Source: Patiria pectinifera (Eukaryota > Echinodermata > Asteroidea > Valvatida > Asterinidae). From it: DNA of 64,000 bases. Below the pieces are notes generated by a model that was not told the DNA's origin, did no database searches, and saw only the letters and a list, made by a program, of their open reading frames with translations. Positions 62,704 to 64,000 of the stretch are shown here, piece after piece (position 1 is the first letter of the stretch; every line of letters begins with the position of its first letter). The position numbers were made by a program, and so were the translations under genes. The stretch is from positions 4,954,932 to 5,018,931 of the forward strand of contig CM057138.1 in assembly GCA_029964075.1 (NCBI GenBank), written 5' to 3'.

Positions 62704-64000
62704 ATGGGAGAAAAATACACAATTACAGTGGAAGGGGACAATTGGTCAGAGGTACGGCAATCTTATGATTCAGCAACTTTATCGGCTAAAATCATTCCAC
62801 CAATTGGTCTCATCTTGAACTTCGTCTTCCTCTTTGTCCTAGTCCGAGTGAAATCTATGCGTACAAACATCAATGTTTACTTGTCTAATCTGGCAGTTGC
62901 TGACTCCGTTCACCTTCTAAGTGCATTGATCACGTCAACAACAACTGTTGATATAGAAACCCAAAAGCTATTGCAGGTTATTCTTTGGTCAGTTGCTGAA
63001 ACATCGATAACAGCCTCTTACTGTTTTGTAACGGCCATAGCAGTGGACAGATTCTCAGCTGTGCATCACCCTATAACTTTCAGGGCCTCGGCCAGTAAAA
63101 CCCGAACTGGTAAAATATCTACAGGACTCTGGGCTCTTTCCGTGGTCTTTGCATGTTTGTTAGTAATTGGTGTGAACTACCTTCCCTCAACAGCTCAACT
63201 TCTTTTCGTCAAGATATACTTTGTTCTGATACCAATATTTTATGTATCAACTGTCACGGTCACTGTATCTATATACACTTACATTGTGATCAAGCTATGT
63301 CGTCAAACTCCTGCTTCACAGCAACATTCAAAGCCAGTTGGCAAGGTTGCCCGTATGCTAGTTATTAACACTGCTGTGTTTCTAACATTAAATTTATTAC
63401 GAATCGCCTCCTTCATCATTCGTAACGTAGCTCTGTATACTGCCGACAGCAAATTGGGACTACATTTAGCTAAATTATCTTCAAGCGCACTCATCCTGGA
63501 GCTTATCAACAGTTCTATCAATTCCCTGGTCTACAGCGCCACAAACTCCGCCTATCGAACTGCTGTAGTTCAAGCGTTCTCTTTTTTAAACATTTCTCAC
63601 CGCTGCAAATCCCGAAAACAGAAAGTGTCGCGAGCAGCGAAGGAGCAGAAAGGATTGATTGCTGTCAGACCAAACAAAGCGGCCGCAATCCCAGTACAAG
63701 AGCAGATTGAACTATCTGCAATTGGGCCAAAGGAGGAAGCGCAAGAACACGACCTGCATCGGATAGAGCTGTCTGCAATAGGGCCAAAGGATGGGAGTCG
63801 ACAACTTGTACATGTGCAGGTAGAAGTGCCTCCAACCGAGCCGAAGGATGCACCTCAAGATGTAGTTCAGGACCAAACTGAGTCACAGGATGCAGCTCAA
63901 GAAGTTGTACGAGACCAAGCAGATGCGATTGCGCCAAGTGGTTCAACCCAGGAACGTGAACACGGACAGGAAGATCTGTTTGTAATCGATGCAGCTCATG
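62704..64000 (+). CDS. Class A (rhodopsin-type) GPCR, single exon, C-terminus beyond window
   Basis: An intronless frame of 432 codons stays open to the window end. The in-frame stop at 62656 makes 62704 the first possible ATG. A 27-residue N-terminus has one N-glycosylation sequon (NWS, 13-15). Seven hydrophobic segments follow: TM1 with Asn39, TM2 LAVAD, TM3 ending VDRFSAV (DRY-like), TM4 with Trp143, TM5 with Pro177, TM6 VARMLVINTAVFLTLNLLRI, and TM7 INSSINSLVY (NPxxY variant NSLVY). No Cys is present at the top of TM3 or in loop 2, so the usual disulfide is missing, and TM6 lacks CWxP. The tail from 335 repeats a 19-residue unit. I infer a lineage-specific orphan receptor of the kind greatly expanded in echinoderms; ligand unknown. 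Confidence 0.9.
   Translation, partial: MGEKYTITVEGDNWSEVRQSYDSATLSAKIIPPIGLILNFVFLFVLVRVKSMRTNINVYLSNLAVADSVHLLSALITSTTTVDIETQKLLQVILWSVAETSITASYCFVTAIAVDRFSAVHHPITFRASASKTRTGKISTGLWALSVVFACLLVIGVNYLPSTAQLLFVKIYFVLIPIFYVSTVTVTVSIYTYIVIKLCRQTPASQQHSKPVGKVARMLVINTAVFLTLNLLRIASFIIRNVALYTADSKLGLHLAKLSSSALILELINSSINSLVYSATNSAYRTAVVQAFSFLNISHRCKSRKQKVSRAAKEQKGLIAVRPNKAAAIPVQEQIELSAIGPKEEAQEHDLHRIELSAIGPKDGSRQLVHVQVEVPPTEPKDAPQDVVQDQTESQDAAQEVVRDQADAIAPSGSTQEREHGQEDLFVIDAAH

Noticed and set aside
63665..63946. 93-residue minus-strand Leu/His-rich frame
   Set aside because: Antisense shadow of the repetitive GPCR tail.

Overview
The window looks like intron-rich nuclear DNA of an invertebrate deuterostome. 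I lean towards an echinoderm or another marine relative such as a hemichordate or amphioxus, but the species cannot be fixed from the sequence. Supporting signs are short GT-AG exons (about 50-220 bp) spread over introns of roughly 0.2-10 kb, several tRNA-derived SINE families, very many small palindromic DNA transposons, and an intronless rhodopsin-type GPCR. There is no bacterial-style gene density, and no autonomous transposase or reverse transcriptase ORF was recognised. Most long open frames are artefacts of minisatellites.

Three protein genes can be reconstructed. (1) On the minus strand, 30,700 down to 39, is the 5' two thirds of a RalGDS/RGL-family Ral guanine-nucleotide exchange factor. 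Eleven coding exons carry the RasGEF_N domain and nearly all of the RasGEF catalytic domain, and the gene runs off the left edge before the expected Ras-association domain. Two possible first exons are seen (30.65 kb and 37.45 kb). (2) On the minus strand, 58,798 down to 39,523, is a complete 21-exon gene for an 830-residue guanylate-binding-protein (GBP/GB1) GTPase. It has an N-terminal signal peptide, altered catalytic positions and a tryptophan-rich hydrophobic C-terminus. (3) On the plus strand from 62,704 to beyond the right edge is a single-exon class A GPCR with a TATA box upstream and a 19-residue repeat in its cytoplasmic tail.

The rest is repeat-dominated. Introns of genes 1 and 2 hold minisatellites, several ending within about 15-120 bp of splice sites: four arrays of an 11-bp unit in gene 1, and a 95-bp VNTR, an 11-bp G-rich array and two 17-bp arrays in gene 2. 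Non-autonomous transposon families occur in several copies. They include a TTAA-targeted family with telomere-like TTAACCCTAA ends, a roughly 535-bp TTTAAA family with a central palindrome, a 507-bp foldback, and several others. Nested insertions and related empty sites inside the window define some of their target sites.

The three genes are not an evident pathway: a Ral GEF, a GBP-type GTPase and an orphan receptor. The GBP gene is the most unusual product, because predicted entry into the secretory pathway is unlike the cytosolic mammalian GBPs.
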